From: UBA5972 sp964567685
Lineage (GTDB): Bacteria; Pseudomonadota; Alphaproteobacteria; Rhodobacterales; Rhodobacteraceae
DNA: 32,658 nucleotides
Assembly (NCBI GenBank): GCA_964567685.1
Contig: CAZMNO010000042.1
Location: 1 to 32,658 of the forward strand
Reading direction: 5' to 3'
Part shown: in pieces, positions 7,700 to 15,750 of the stretch
How the letters are laid out: each line of letters starts with the position of its first letter
Numbering within the stretch: the first letter of the stretch is position 1
Notes under the pieces: generated by a model
The model's database searches: none
Told to the model about the DNA's origin: nothing
What the model saw: the letters and a program-made list of their open reading frames with translations, nothing else
Position numbers and translations under genes: made by a program

Positions 7700-8746
7700 T
7701 CACCCGATACGAATGCGTGGATTGAGGTAGACATAGCCGATATCGGATATCAGCTGGGTCACCAGCACCACGATGACTGAAACAATGCCGACAGAGAGCA
7801 AGAGCTCGATATCGTTATTGCCGGCTGCCTGAACCAGAAGCCATCCGAACCCTTTGTAATTGAACAGGGTTTCAACGATGACCACACCGGTCAGCAACCA
7901 GGGGAATTGCAGCATGATCACGGTAAAAGGTGCGATCAGCGCGTTGCGAAGCGCGTGTTTAAGTACGATATTGCGGAAACTCACACCCTTGAGGCGTGCC
8001 GTGCGGATATATTGCGCTGTCATCACCTCAGCCATCGAAGCGCGGGTCATGCGGGCGATATAGCCCATGCCATAAAGCGCGATGGTGATAACCGGCAGGG
8101 TGAAATTGACGAAAGTGATGTCATCCATCGCGCTGGTGGCCGTCCCCTTGAACCATTTCAAATCGACAACGGAGGAGGAAAAGACCACGATCAGGATGAC
8201 GCCCGAGACGTATTCAGGCGTTGCCGTTGTGGCAATAGAAAACGTCGACAGCGTTCGGTCGGTACGGGAGCCCTCTCGCATGCCGGCCAGAACACCGATC
8301 ACAAGGGCCGAGGGGATCATCACGATCAGAACAAACAGCATAAGCCAGCCTGTGAGCCCCAGTCGTTTCAAGACGATGCTGCCAACACCTTCCTTGAACA
8401 CGATCGACTGGCCAAAATCGCCCTGCAGTACACCACATCGTGTCGGTGCCGTTGCCGCCTCTGAAGCTTTGCGGATGCAGCGCCCGGTTACGGTGCCATC
8501 ATCATGCGTATAGGTAAAACCCGGCAAGACGCCCAGCCACTCGCCATATCTCGTCAGAACCGGCTGGGTATAGCCGTTCTTGTCCAGCCAGTTGGCGACC
8601 TGTTCGTCGGTCATCCGCTGGGTGCCCTCAAGCTTGGCGACCTTTTCAAGGTTAGGATAGAGATTGGTCAGAAAGAAAACCACGAATGTCAGACACAGCG
8701 CGGTAATCAACATCACGCCCAGACGGCGCAGCAGAAATAGCAGCAT
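7700..8746 (-). CDS. DppB-like ABC transporter permease with a cysteine-bearing loop
   Basis: A 348-residue inner-membrane permease of the DppB/OppB type. It starts with the family's MLLFLLRRLG helix. Its EAA loop reads YIRTARLKGVSFRNIVLKHALRNAL, close to the usual consensus, and the C-terminus ends in YLNPRIRIG, where family members typically end in DPR followed by a basic tail. Between the first helix and the GDFGQS segment, the periplasmic region carries an unusual stretch with Cys90 and Cys104 (GRCIRKASE ... PTRCGV), which could form a disulfide. AGGGA lies six bases before the ATG. It is 12 bases from the DppC-like gene and 116 bases from the binding-protein gene, with a strong stem-loop in the latter gap. 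Confidence 0.93.
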   Translation of the reverse strand: MLLFLLRRLGVMLITALCLTFVVFFLTNLYPNLEKVAKLEGTQRMTDEQVANWLDKNGYTQPVLTRYGEWLGVLPGFTYTHDDGTVTGRCIRKASEAATAPTRCGVLQGDFGQSIVFKEGVGSIVLKRLGLTGWLMLFVLIVMIPSALVIGVLAGMREGSRTDRTLSTFSIATTATPEYVSGVILIVVFSSSVVDLKWFKGTATSAMDDITFVNFTLPVITIALYGMGYIARMTRASMAEVMTAQYIRTARLKGVSFRNIVLKHALRNALIAPFTVIMLQFPWLLTGVVIVETLFNYKGFGWLLVQAAGNNDIELLLSVGIVSVIVVLVTQLISDIGYVYLNPRIRIG

Positions 8747-8822
8747 ATCGGTCCCTGTTGTTTTGTGCGGGCATTTGTTGCCCGGCTATCTTCTGGACCG
8801 GGAAGAGTCCCCCCGAAAGTCT

Positions 8823-8852
8823 GACAGGGGCACCCGGTGGGGCGCCCCTGTC
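8823..8852 (-). terminator. Strong stem-loop between binding-protein and permease genes
   Basis: GACAGGGGC at 8823-8831 pairs perfectly with GCCCCTGTC at 8844-8852. Inner CCC and GGG can extend the stem past one mismatch, leaving a GGTG loop. Read on the minus strand it lies 10 bases after the binding-protein stop and has no T-run after it. In many importer operons such a structure lets the binding protein be made in excess, by partial termination or by protecting the 3' end of its mRNA; that role is inferred here. Confidence 0.6.
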
Positions 8853-8862
8853 GGTCGTTCTT

Positions 8863-10533
8863 TTAGCCTGTCCAGCCCCATTTGTAGATTTGGGGCAGAT
8901 AGGCGATGTGCATATCAGCGCCAGCAAGGTTTGCCTTATGGTGGCGGGAAAGCGTCCGCCAGTAGGGCTGAATGGTCACACCTTCGTTGACCATGATTGC
9001 CTGAAGTTTCGCCATCACGACGCGACGCGCATCAGCATCGGCGATTGAGTTTGCCTGCGCCAGAGTCGAATCAAACTCGGCATTGGCAAAACCGGTTTCG
9101 TTCCAGGCTTCACCGGAACGATAGGCCAGACCAAGAACCTGTGTGCCCAGTGGGCGGTGGTTCCAGTTGGTCGAACTGAACGGATATTTCGCCCAGTCAT
9201 TCCAGAAGGTCGAGCCCGGCAGGATGGTCCGCTTCACTTTGATACCTGCGTCGCGCAATTGCGCAGCGACGGCATCGGTGGTGTTGCGGCGCCAGTCATC
9301 GTCGATCGAGATCAACTCGTGCTCGAAATCGCCCATTCCGGCATCATCCATCATGGCTTTGGCACCAGCGGGATCATGCGGGATACGGCCAACAGACGGG
9401 TCATGTTCCGGATGTACTGGACCAACATGCTGGTTGTCCGCCGGAATACCGCGCCCGGAAACACCAAGCTCAAGGCAGACCGCATTGTCAACGGCCATGG
9501 CAAGCGCTTTACGTACACGAACGTCAGCATAGGGCTTGTTGCCGTCGACTTCAGCGCCGGCATGCGGGCGAATAACAACTGTCGCACCGGAAACCACGTC
9601 TGATTGCGTCAGGCCGAGGCTGGTGAAGATGTCGATGAACTCGCCAACGGATTCCCAGTTCAGGTCAATCTCATCAGCTTCGAACGCAGCAACGAATGCT
9701 GCCGGGTCCGTGCCGTAATCGATGAACTCGAACCGGTCGATATAAGCACCCTTGCCAGCGGCGGTTCCCCACCACTCATGGCCTTCATTGCGCACGACAA
9801 CACCTTTGACGCCGACTTCAAGGCTTTCAGGCTTATAAGCGCCGGTACCGACAGCTGTACCGATCATGTCAGCCGGATCGTGGCTGCTGTGAACGATAGC
9901 TGCGGGATAGTCGGCCATGCCCGGAATGATCGTGATGTCCGGAGCCGAGGTTTTCAGCACAACGGTGTGGCTGTCGGTGACGGTAATTGCGCCATCGCGC
10001 GCCTTGCCGGTATCTGCATCGATCAGCGTCGCCATACGGGCGGCCATCGAGTTGCCCTCGACCGACTTGTCGCACCAGCCAGCAATGTTGCGGGCAACAT
10101 CGTCGGCGTTGAAGTCGTCACCGTTGTTCCATTTCACGCCTTTACGGACATGAAGGGTATACTGGGTCGCGTCTTCGTTGGCTTCCCAACCTTCCAGCAG
10201 CATGTCGCCGAACGAACCATCGGAATTGTATTCAACCAGATATTCCAGCCAGCCAGCTGTATAGGTGGCAATCTGGGTCCAGTCATAGGTGCGTGGGTCT
10301 TTCAGTGCGCGCACTTCCATTTGCATCCGCACGGTGCCGCCCTGATTCGGAGCAGCTTGTGCAGGTGTCGGCATGGTTGCGCCAATCATGGTGTAGGCAG
10401 CGGCGGTGGTTGCCCCAAGCGCAGTGGCGCGTGCAAGGAATTCGCGGCGGCTAAGCAGCCCGGCCTTGAATTCCTCTGCATACATTGCCACGGCACTGTG
10501 AAGAGGGCCTCCGCTGAGTGTTTCTTTCGTCAT
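8863..10533 (-). CDS. Tat-exported substrate-binding protein of a peptide/nickel-type ABC importer (SBP_bac_5)
   Basis: A 556-residue periplasmic solute-binding protein of the DppA/OppA class. The N-terminus has a twin-arginine signal: SRREFLARA with the arginine pair at 29-30, a hydrophobic stretch, and a likely cut after AQA at about 60. Typical family features follow: GGTVRMQMEVRALKDP, a WEANEDATQYTLHVRKGVKW segment near residue 120, and the late segment DVRVRKALAMAVD. I chose ATG 10533, which has AGGGA seven bases in front; an in-frame ATG at 10554 would add MINREYH but has no better site. The ligand cannot be told from sequence; dipeptides, oligopeptides, opines, nickel chelates and other compounds are all known for this class. 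It is the first gene of the operon. Confidence 0.93.
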   Translation of the reverse strand: MTKETLSGGPLHSAVAMYAEEFKAGLLSRREFLARATALGATTAAAYTMIGATMPTPAQAAPNQGGTVRMQMEVRALKDPRTYDWTQIATYTAGWLEYLVEYNSDGSFGDMLLEGWEANEDATQYTLHVRKGVKWNNGDDFNADDVARNIAGWCDKSVEGNSMAARMATLIDADTGKARDGAITVTDSHTVVLKTSAPDITIIPGMADYPAAIVHSSHDPADMIGTAVGTGAYKPESLEVGVKGVVVRNEGHEWWGTAAGKGAYIDRFEFIDYGTDPAAFVAAFEADEIDLNWESVGEFIDIFTSLGLTQSDVVSGATVVIRPHAGAEVDGNKPYADVRVRKALAMAVDNAVCLELGVSGRGIPADNQHVGPVHPEHDPSVGRIPHDPAGAKAMMDDAGMGDFEHELISIDDDWRRNTTDAVAAQLRDAGIKVKRTILPGSTFWNDWAKYPFSSTNWNHRPLGTQVLGLAYRSGEAWNETGFANAEFDSTLAQANSIADADARRVVMAKLQAIMVNEGVTIQPYWRTLSRHHKANLAGADMHIAYLPQIYKWGWTG

Positions 10534-10831
10534 GTGATACTCCCTGTTTATCATCGTGATGTTGAAAGTTAGATTTGAGACGCGGAAACCCGATGTCGCG
10601 AACGACCTTTCTTAGTTCCAATACGACTCCATGATGGATTTGTTATCATGTCCTGACACGAAACCCTGTCATCTGCAGCTCCAGATAACGGGTTAAATAT
10701 TTGCGCGGGAAACATTTTTTGCATCGCGCGGATTACTCCCCGGCAGCGTGTCATTATTTGATGGTTTCCCCAAATCCTGTCAAAGTCAAGCGTTCTCAGG
10801 TGCAAAAGCGTCACGATTGATTGACTCGCTG
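10534..10831 (-). promoter_or_regulatory. Upstream region of the ABC transporter operon
   Basis: This 298-base gap lies between the end of the AraC-type gene and the binding-protein start. It has no supported gene; an 81-codon leftward frame inside it looks like chance. On the minus strand it holds a TTGACA (plus positions 10778-10783) and an AATAAT (10753-10758) 19 bases apart, a possible though widely spaced promoter about 215 bases before the start codon. The adjacent AraC-type protein is the natural candidate to bind here. Confidence 0.35.
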
Positions 10832-11674
10832 TCAGCCTCTGGAACGGCTTGGAGGCATCGCGTCGATCGGATTGATTCGAAATGCCCGCGGTGACTGGCC
10901 GGTATGCTGGCGAAAAAGGCGGGCAAAATAGGCGGCCGAAGTGAACCCAAGCTGTGTGGCGATCTGGCCTATTTTCTGGTCGCCATCCGCCAAAAGAAGC
11001 CGGGCTTCTGCAATGAGGCGTGCCTGGATCAGATCCGACGCAGGCTTGCCAAAAACCTCGTTACAGCAGCGGCTGAGATGGGTCGATGTCACGCCGAGAA
11101 GATCAGCGTAGGCGGCCACCGTTTGCTGGCTGTGATATTTCTTTTCCAGCAGCAGCAGGAACTTTTCGGCCAGACGGGCAGCGGCGTCTAGGTCCTGCCT
11201 GCCCTGCCAGTCATTGCGCGGCTGATGGCGTTCGATCCAGATGCTGAGTAGCGTCAGGTAGCTTTCCATCGCATTGTCACGCCCAGGTGCATCGGATGAA
11301 TATTCCGTCGCGACCTGTTCAAAATACGACGTTATCTGGCCCTGCTCGAATATGCTGGTCGCCTTGATCAGCGCCGGATTATCAGGCACGGGCACCGGCA
11401 GGCTGTCAGGCAGGAAGGCAGCATAGCCCAGCATGCTTTTCTTCAGATGGAGCGCATGGACCCGGCCCGCGGGTATGAACAAAAGGCTGTTCGGGGTGAT
11501 GCCCCGGGTCGTAGGGCCAAGCGTGATGCGGCCCTGACCGCGCGTGATCCAGAAGATACCGTGACTGGTAAGCGCGCGCAAACTGTCGATCCGCCAGCGC
11601 CCCTTTGCGGCCTGTCCAGGCAGGGTGCTGATCTCGATCGAGGCGCGTTCATGTGGGGTTTTAGCTGTGGACAT
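10832..11674 (-). CDS. AraC-family transcriptional regulator
   Basis: A 280-residue DNA-binding regulator. The N-terminal half has the cupin-like ligand/dimer domain typical of AraC proteins (HGIFWITRGQGRITLGP, then NSLLFIPAGRVHAL at 62-75). The C-terminal 100 residues hold two helix-turn-helix motifs: residues 184-208 (QTVAAYADLLGVTSTHLSR) and 234-265, ending in the family signature region YFARLFRQHTGQSPRAFR. It sits directly upstream of, and on the same strand as, the ABC importer operon, so control of that operon is a fair guess, with the effector perhaps being the imported compound. No strong ribosome binding site precedes the ATG. A DnaA-box-like sequence lies 16 bases upstream of the start codon. 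Confidence 0.92.
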   Translation of the reverse strand: MSTAKTPHERASIEISTLPGQAAKGRWRIDSLRALTSHGIFWITRGQGRITLGPTTRGITPNSLLFIPAGRVHALHLKKSMLGYAAFLPDSLPVPVPDNPALIKATSIFEQGQITSYFEQVATEYSSDAPGRDNAMESYLTLLSIWIERHQPRNDWQGRQDLDAAARLAEKFLLLLEKKYHSQQTVAAYADLLGVTSTHLSRCCNEVFGKPASDLIQARLIAEARLLLADGDQKIGQIATQLGFTSAAYFARLFRQHTGQSPRAFRINPIDAMPPSRSRG

Positions 11675-11689
11675 CCGGTGAATAGAAAT

Positions 11690-11698
11690 TGTGGATAA
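11690..11698 (-). promoter_or_regulatory. Perfect DnaA-box sequence TTATCCACA
   Basis: The minus strand reads TTATCCACA, the full DnaA-box consensus, in the 109-base gap between miaA and the AraC-type gene. A partial match (TGTGGACAT) overlaps the AraC start codon at 11666-11674. There is no cluster of boxes and no origin-like AT-rich unwinding element, so this is not an origin. A 9-base match also occurs by chance several dozen times per genome. Confidence 0.3.
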
Positions 11699-11783
11699 GT
11701 TTGCCAGAGGTTGGTTTCATGCAATATCTACCGCCGAAAGCGTGGAAAGCAAGCAGATAATGTTGGAAATGTAGGGGTTTTTA

Positions 11784-12701
11784 TCAACCGCCAGCATCAC
11801 CGGCATCAAGCCATACCCAGGATTTCATGCGTGCCCGAAACCAGCTGCGCTGTCGCTTTGCGTATTGCCGTGTTGCGATTTCCGCCGCCAGACAGGCACT
11901 GTTGAGATCGCTTTCACCGCGCAAATAGCCGATCAGTTCCTGCGCGCCGATAGCACGCGAAGACGGGCGTGACGGGTCCCAGTCCGGCAAGGCTTGGCGG
12001 CATTCCTCCAGCGCGCCATCATCAAACATTTGGCGAAACCTTGCGTTGATCCGGGGTATCAGAATGTCTTTGGGCATATCGAGCACGAAGGCATTGCAGG
12101 CGTTCAATGTCAGGAGAGGCGGTGGCGTATCTTCCTGCCAGGAGGCAAGGCTCCGACCCGTCACCTGCAAAACCTCCCAGGCGCGCTGAACCCGCATCGG
12201 GTTTTGCCGGTCGATACGGGCAAGGGTTTCAGGATCGTCAACTTCAAGATCGCGCAGAAGGCCGCTCAGGCCGTCGACCTCTATTCTTGCATTCGCACGC
12301 TGGCGCACCTCATCCGGAATCTCAGGTATTTCGGCCAAACCTTCTGTGAGCGCAGTGAAATACAGCCCGGTTCCCCCGACAATAATTGGCTGGCACCTAT
12401 CTTGCGCTTTCAGCAGATCGGCAACCTCGCGTAGCCAAATGCCGACGGAATATGTGGTATCACAGGGTACATGCCCGTAAAGGGCGTGTGGAGCGCGGGC
12501 CAGGTCATCTTCAGGCGGTCGCGCGGACAACACCCGCCAGCAGGAATAGACCTGCAAAGCGTCTGCATTGACGATGATGCCACCTGTCTGCTCAGCCAAT
12601 CGCAACGCCAGCGCTGATTTGCCAGAGGCCGTTGGCCCGGCGATCAACACTGGTTTATCATTGTCTATTATATCAAGTGAAAACAATGTTATAACATCCA
12701 T
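11784..12701 (-). CDS. miaA: tRNA dimethylallyltransferase MiaA
   Basis: MiaA transfers a dimethylallyl group to N6 of A37 in tRNAs that read codons starting with U, the first step to ms2i6A. The 305-residue protein has the P-loop GPTASGKS at about 22-29 and the substrate segment NADALQVYSCWRVLSARP, which corresponds to DSMQVY...AKP of the E. coli enzyme and is the usual alphaproteobacterial form. VGGTGLYFTALTEGL and the late region RAIGAQELIGYLRGE also match the family. No Shine-Dalgarno is seen before ATG 12701, and the first 15 codons are AT-rich. It is divergent from pyrH, with 147 bases between. Confidence 0.95.
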   Translation of the reverse strand: MDVITLFSLDIIDNDKPVLIAGPTASGKSALALRLAEQTGGIIVNADALQVYSCWRVLSARPPEDDLARAPHALYGHVPCDTTYSVGIWLREVADLLKAQDRCQPIIVGGTGLYFTALTEGLAEIPEIPDEVRQRANARIEVDGLSGLLRDLEVDDPETLARIDRQNPMRVQRAWEVLQVTGRSLASWQEDTPPPLLTLNACNAFVLDMPKDILIPRINARFRQMFDDGALEECRQALPDWDPSRPSSRAIGAQELIGYLRGESDLNSACLAAEIATRQYAKRQRSWFRARMKSWVWLDAGDAGG

Positions 12702-12734
12702 ATTTAAAGTTATGCTTTACATTAAATCTCGGGC

Positions 12735-12746
12735 TTCCTGCAGGAA
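12735..12746. promoter_or_regulatory. 12-base palindrome in the miaA-pyrH divergent region
   Basis: TTCCTGCAGGAA is a perfect palindrome, 33 bases before the miaA start and 102 before pyrH, in otherwise AT-rich DNA. It could be an operator for one of the divergent genes. No regulator is known to me for this exact site, and a palindrome of this length can also arise by chance. Confidence 0.25.
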
Positions 12747-12848
12747 TTCGCTTAAAAACCATCGGCTTTGACCTTTAACATTGAATCCAGTGGCTATTTA
12801 AGACATTTTGCGCCGCGAACAAATGATTGAATTTGGGGAGAGTCGGCA

Positions 12849-13583
12849 ATGACCGATACTGCATCATCCGACGAGGGTTCTGGCTATAAACGGGTGCTGC
12901 TGAAGATATCGGGGGAAGCGTTGATGGGGGATCAGGGTTATGGGCTGCATCCGCCAACCGTTGAACGCATTGCCGGGGAAATCAAGAAAGTGCACGATCT
13001 TGGGGTCGAGGTTTGTCTGGTTATTGGTGGGGGTAACATCTTTCGCGGTTTGCAAGGCAGCGCACAGGGGATGGAGCGTACAACTGCTGACTATATGGGG
13101 ATGCTCGCGACCGTGATGAACGCGCTGGCCATGCAGGGCGCGCTTGAGGCCAAGGGGGTCTTCACCCGCGTCATTTCCGCCATTCCGATGGATCAGGTCT
13201 GCGAGCCCTATATCCGCCGCCGCGCCGTGCGCCATCTGGAAAAGGGCAGGGTATGCATTTTTGCCGCGGGCACGGGAAATCCCTATTTTACCACTGATAC
13301 GGCGGCTACGCTCAGAGCCAACGAGATGAGCTGTGAAGCGATTTTCAAAGGTACCCAGGTTGATGGTGTTTATGACAAGGATCCAAAGACCAACCCGGAT
13401 GCCAGGCGCTATGATAGCGTGACTTATGATCAGGTTCTGCAAAAGAACCTCAAGGTCATGGACGCCTCGGCGATTGCGCTGGCGCGCGACAACAATCTGC
13501 CGATCGTCGTCTTTTCGCTGGATGAACCCGGCGGATTTGCCGGTATCCTGCGCGGTGAAGGCACCTATACAATCGTCAGCTAA
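12849..13583 (+). CDS. pyrH: UMP kinase PyrH
   Basis: Hexameric UMP kinase that makes UDP from UMP and ATP in pyrimidine synthesis. The 244-residue protein has the amino-acid-kinase fold with KRVLLKISGEALMG near the N-terminus, the loop GGGNIFRG, and the substrate segment GTGNPYFTTDTAA, all diagnostic for bacterial PyrH. GGGGAG at 12835-12840 is eight bases before ATG 12849. In many bacteria rpsB and tsf precede pyrH; here miaA is divergent instead. frr follows after 39 bases. Confidence 0.97.
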   Translation: MTDTASSDEGSGYKRVLLKISGEALMGDQGYGLHPPTVERIAGEIKKVHDLGVEVCLVIGGGNIFRGLQGSAQGMERTTADYMGMLATVMNALAMQGALEAKGVFTRVISAIPMDQVCEPYIRRRAVRHLEKGRVCIFAAGTGNPYFTTDTAATLRANEMSCEAIFKGTQVDGVYDKDPKTNPDARRYDSVTYDQVLQKNLKVMDASAIALARDNNLPIVVFSLDEPGGFAGILRGEGTYTIVS

Positions 13584-13622
13584 TCGCCGATAAAGGGTGC
13601 AAAACACAGAGGTGCACTTGTT

Positions 13623-14189
13623 ATGTCAAACCAGGATCTTGAAATCGACATAGACGATCTGGAACGCCGGATGGACGGGGCGATGAACGCACTGAGAACC
13701 GAGTTTGCCAGCCTCAGAACCGGGCGTGCCTCGGCTTCGATGCTCGACCCGGTGATGGTTGATGCGTATGGCTCGACCATGCCCCTGAACCAATGCGGTA
13801 CCGTCAATGTGCCGGAACCACGTATGGTGACGGTGAATGTCTGGGACAAAAGCCTGGTAAATGCGGTCGACAAGGCGATCCGTAATTCCGGGCTGGGGCT
13901 GAACCCGGTGATGGACGGCACGATTTTGCGCCTGCCGATACCCGAACTTAACGAAGAACGCCGTAAGGAATTGACGCGTGTGGCGGCGCAATATGCTGAA
14001 AATGCGCGCATTGCCATTCGCAATGTCCGCCGCGACGGAATGGACCAGATCAAGAAGGCCAAAGATGCCCACATGAGCGAGGATGACCAGAAAATCTGGC
14101 ATGACGAGATTCAGGAACTGACCGACAAGGAAATTGCCAAGGTCGATGAGGCACTTGAGGCCAAACAGGAAGAAATTATGCAGGTCTGA
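13623..14189 (+). CDS. frr: Ribosome recycling factor
   Basis: RRF splits the post-termination ribosome with EF-G. The 188-residue length is standard. Recognisable segments are ERRMDGAMNALRTEFASLRTG, then ASMLDPVMVDAYGSTMPL, PIPELNEERRKELTR, and a C-terminal helix IQELTDKEIAKVDEAL. AGAGGTG at 13608-13614 lies eight bases before the ATG. It is co-directional with pyrH and uppS, the usual order. Confidence 0.97.
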   Translation: MSNQDLEIDIDDLERRMDGAMNALRTEFASLRTGRASASMLDPVMVDAYGSTMPLNQCGTVNVPEPRMVTVNVWDKSLVNAVDKAIRNSGLGLNPVMDGTILRLPIPELNEERRKELTRVAAQYAENARIAIRNVRRDGMDQIKKAKDAHMSEDDQKIWHDEIQELTDKEIAKVDEALEAKQEEIMQV

Positions 14190-14225
14190 CCGAATTCGGG
14201 CCGTGCAGAACAGAAAGCGAAATGG

Positions 14226-14951
14226 GTGGCGACAGATAGCAGTAAACCGCGCAACGTGAATCATGTGGCGGTCATCATGGATGGCAATGGCCGCTGGGCC
14301 ACACGGCGCGGTCTGCCCCGGCTTGTGGGGCATCGCAAAGGGGCTGAACGGGTGCGGGAGATTGTCGATATCTGCCCGGATATCGGCGTCAAGTACCTGA
14401 CGCTTTATGCATTCTCGACGGAAAACTGGAAACGCGCCGAGACCGAAGTTGCCGGTTTGATGTCGCTCTTTCGTCGCTACATTCTGAAAGAGGCCAAGAA
14501 ACTTGATGCCAATGGCGTACGGGTTCGGTTTATCGGCGATCGCACGCGGCTTGAACTCAAACTGATTGATCTGATGGCCCAGCTTGAAGAGAAAACCGCC
14601 AAGAACGACCATCTGAACCTGACCATCGCGCTGAATTACGGTGGTCGGGATGAGCTGACGCGCGCGATGAAAACCTTGTCCGAGGATGTCGCCGATGGCC
14701 GGGTCGCCCCGGTTGATGTGACCGAGGAAAGCATCGGCTATTATCTTGATACGCGCTATCTGCCCGATCCCGATCTGGTGATCCGCACCTCGGGTGAGCA
14801 ACGGATATCGAACTATCTGCTGTGGCAATCGGCCTATGCCGAATACGAGTTTCTGCCAACGCTGTGGCCTGATTTCTCGGCCGAAGAATTCGCTTCCGTG
14901 GTTCAGGGGGCCACGACACGCGAACGTCGGTTCGGAGCCGCCACCGGATGA
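14226..14951 (+). CDS. uppS: Isoprenyl transferase (undecaprenyl diphosphate synthase)
   Basis: Cis-prenyltransferase that extends farnesyl-PP to undecaprenyl-PP, the lipid carrier for peptidoglycan and O-antigen. The 241-residue protein has the catalytic MDGNGRWATRRG near residue 18, HRKGAERVREIV, LYAFSTENWKR, and the C-terminal RTSGEQRISNYLLWQ and YAEYEFLPTLWPDF blocks. The start must be GTG 14226: the ATG at 14222 is in another frame and stops after five codons. The ribosome binding site is poor. The stop overlaps cdsA by four bases. Confidence 0.96.
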   Translation: MATDSSKPRNVNHVAVIMDGNGRWATRRGLPRLVGHRKGAERVREIVDICPDIGVKYLTLYAFSTENWKRAETEVAGLMSLFRRYILKEAKKLDANGVRVRFIGDRTRLELKLIDLMAQLEEKTAKNDHLNLTIALNYGGRDELTRAMKTLSEDVADGRVAPVDVTEESIGYYLDTRYLPDPDLVIRTSGEQRISNYLLWQSAYAEYEFLPTLWPDFSAEEFASVVQGATTRERRFGAATG

Positions 14952-15748
14952 CTGGCACGGCAGGCAGTTTCGCTGACCTGCGGCTGCGCGTTGTCTCAGC
15001 CCTTGTTCTGGCACTGGTCGGGATCACGGCCGTTTGGGCTGGCGGGCTGGCATTCCTTATTCTTTTAAGCGTAATATCCGGGCTGATGATCTGGGAACTG
15101 GCGCGAATGCTGGTGCCCGCGGGTCAGCCGGTGCAACTGGTCTTGCCTGCGCTGATTGCTTCAGGCGCGGTGTTTTGGGCTGGATATAATGCCGGACCAG
15201 TTTCTCTGCTCTTGCTGGCGCTGACGCCGTTGGCAGGAGTCGCTTTGCTCAGCACCAATCGCCTGCTTTTCTGTCTCTATGCAGCGGTGATCATCCTTGC
15301 AGTGGTCAATCTTTATTGGCTACGCGAAGGGGGCGGGCTGGCCTGGGCGATCTGGCTGGTGCTGGTGGTTATTGCTGCTGATATCGGCGGCTATTTCTTT
15401 GGCCGCATCTTCGGCGGGCCGAAAATCCTGCCGGTGATCAGCCCGAAGAAAACCTGGTCGGGCACGCTTGGCGGGCTGGCGCTGGCCGCGTTGGTCGGGT
15501 TTTTCTTTTTGGTCATCACGACGGAAGGGCCGAGTATGGTGATCCTCAGCATCCTTGCCGCTGCTGCCTCGCAGATAGGCGATATCGTGGAAAGCGCCAT
15601 CAAACGCTATACCGGCATCAAGGACAGTTCCAACCTCATTCCGGGGCATGGCGGGTTTCTTGACCGCTTTGATGCCTTGATCGGTGCGTCGCTGTTCATG
15701 CTGCCGGCAGGCTATCTGATCGGGCTGCCGCTGGGCGGCGCGGTCTGA
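14948..15748 (+). CDS. cdsA: Phosphatidate cytidylyltransferase (CDP-diacylglycerol synthase)
   Basis: Inner-membrane enzyme making CDP-diacylglycerol from phosphatidate and CTP, the branch point of phospholipid synthesis. It has 266 residues with about seven or eight membrane segments. The conserved cytoplasmic SPKKTWSGTLGG and the C-terminal family signature KRYTGIKDSSNLIPGHGGFL (its continuation reads DRFDAL) are both intact, including the metal-binding aspartates. Translation is coupled to uppS through ATGA, and dxr starts two bases after its stop. Confidence 0.96.
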   Translation: MTGTAGSFADLRLRVVSALVLALVGITAVWAGGLAFLILLSVISGLMIWELARMLVPAGQPVQLVLPALIASGAVFWAGYNAGPVSLLLLALTPLAGVALLSTNRLLFCLYAAVIILAVVNLYWLREGGGLAWAIWLVLVVIAADIGGYFFGRIFGGPKILPVISPKKTWSGTLGGLALAALVGFFFLVITTEGPSMVILSILAAAASQIGDIVESAIKRYTGIKDSSNLIPGHGGFLDRFDALIGASLFMLPAGYLIGLPLGGAV

Positions 15749-15750
15749 AG

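Noticed and set aside
9604..10572. A 322-codon rightward frame opposite the binding-protein gene
   Set aside because: Mirror of a real gene with a Tat signal and family motifs; it has no recognisable domain of its own.
10569..10814. An 81-codon leftward frame in the gap before the binding-protein gene
   Set aside because: No ribosome binding site, no coherent domain or hydrophobic pattern, and it fills the expected promoter region; probably chance.
11690..11698. Replication origin at the DnaA box
   Set aside because: One perfect box only, no box cluster, no AT-rich unwinding region, and no origin-type neighbours.
13626..15014. A 462-codon leftward frame opposite frr, uppS and cdsA
   Set aside because: Antisense to three well-recognised genes; the translation shows no family features.
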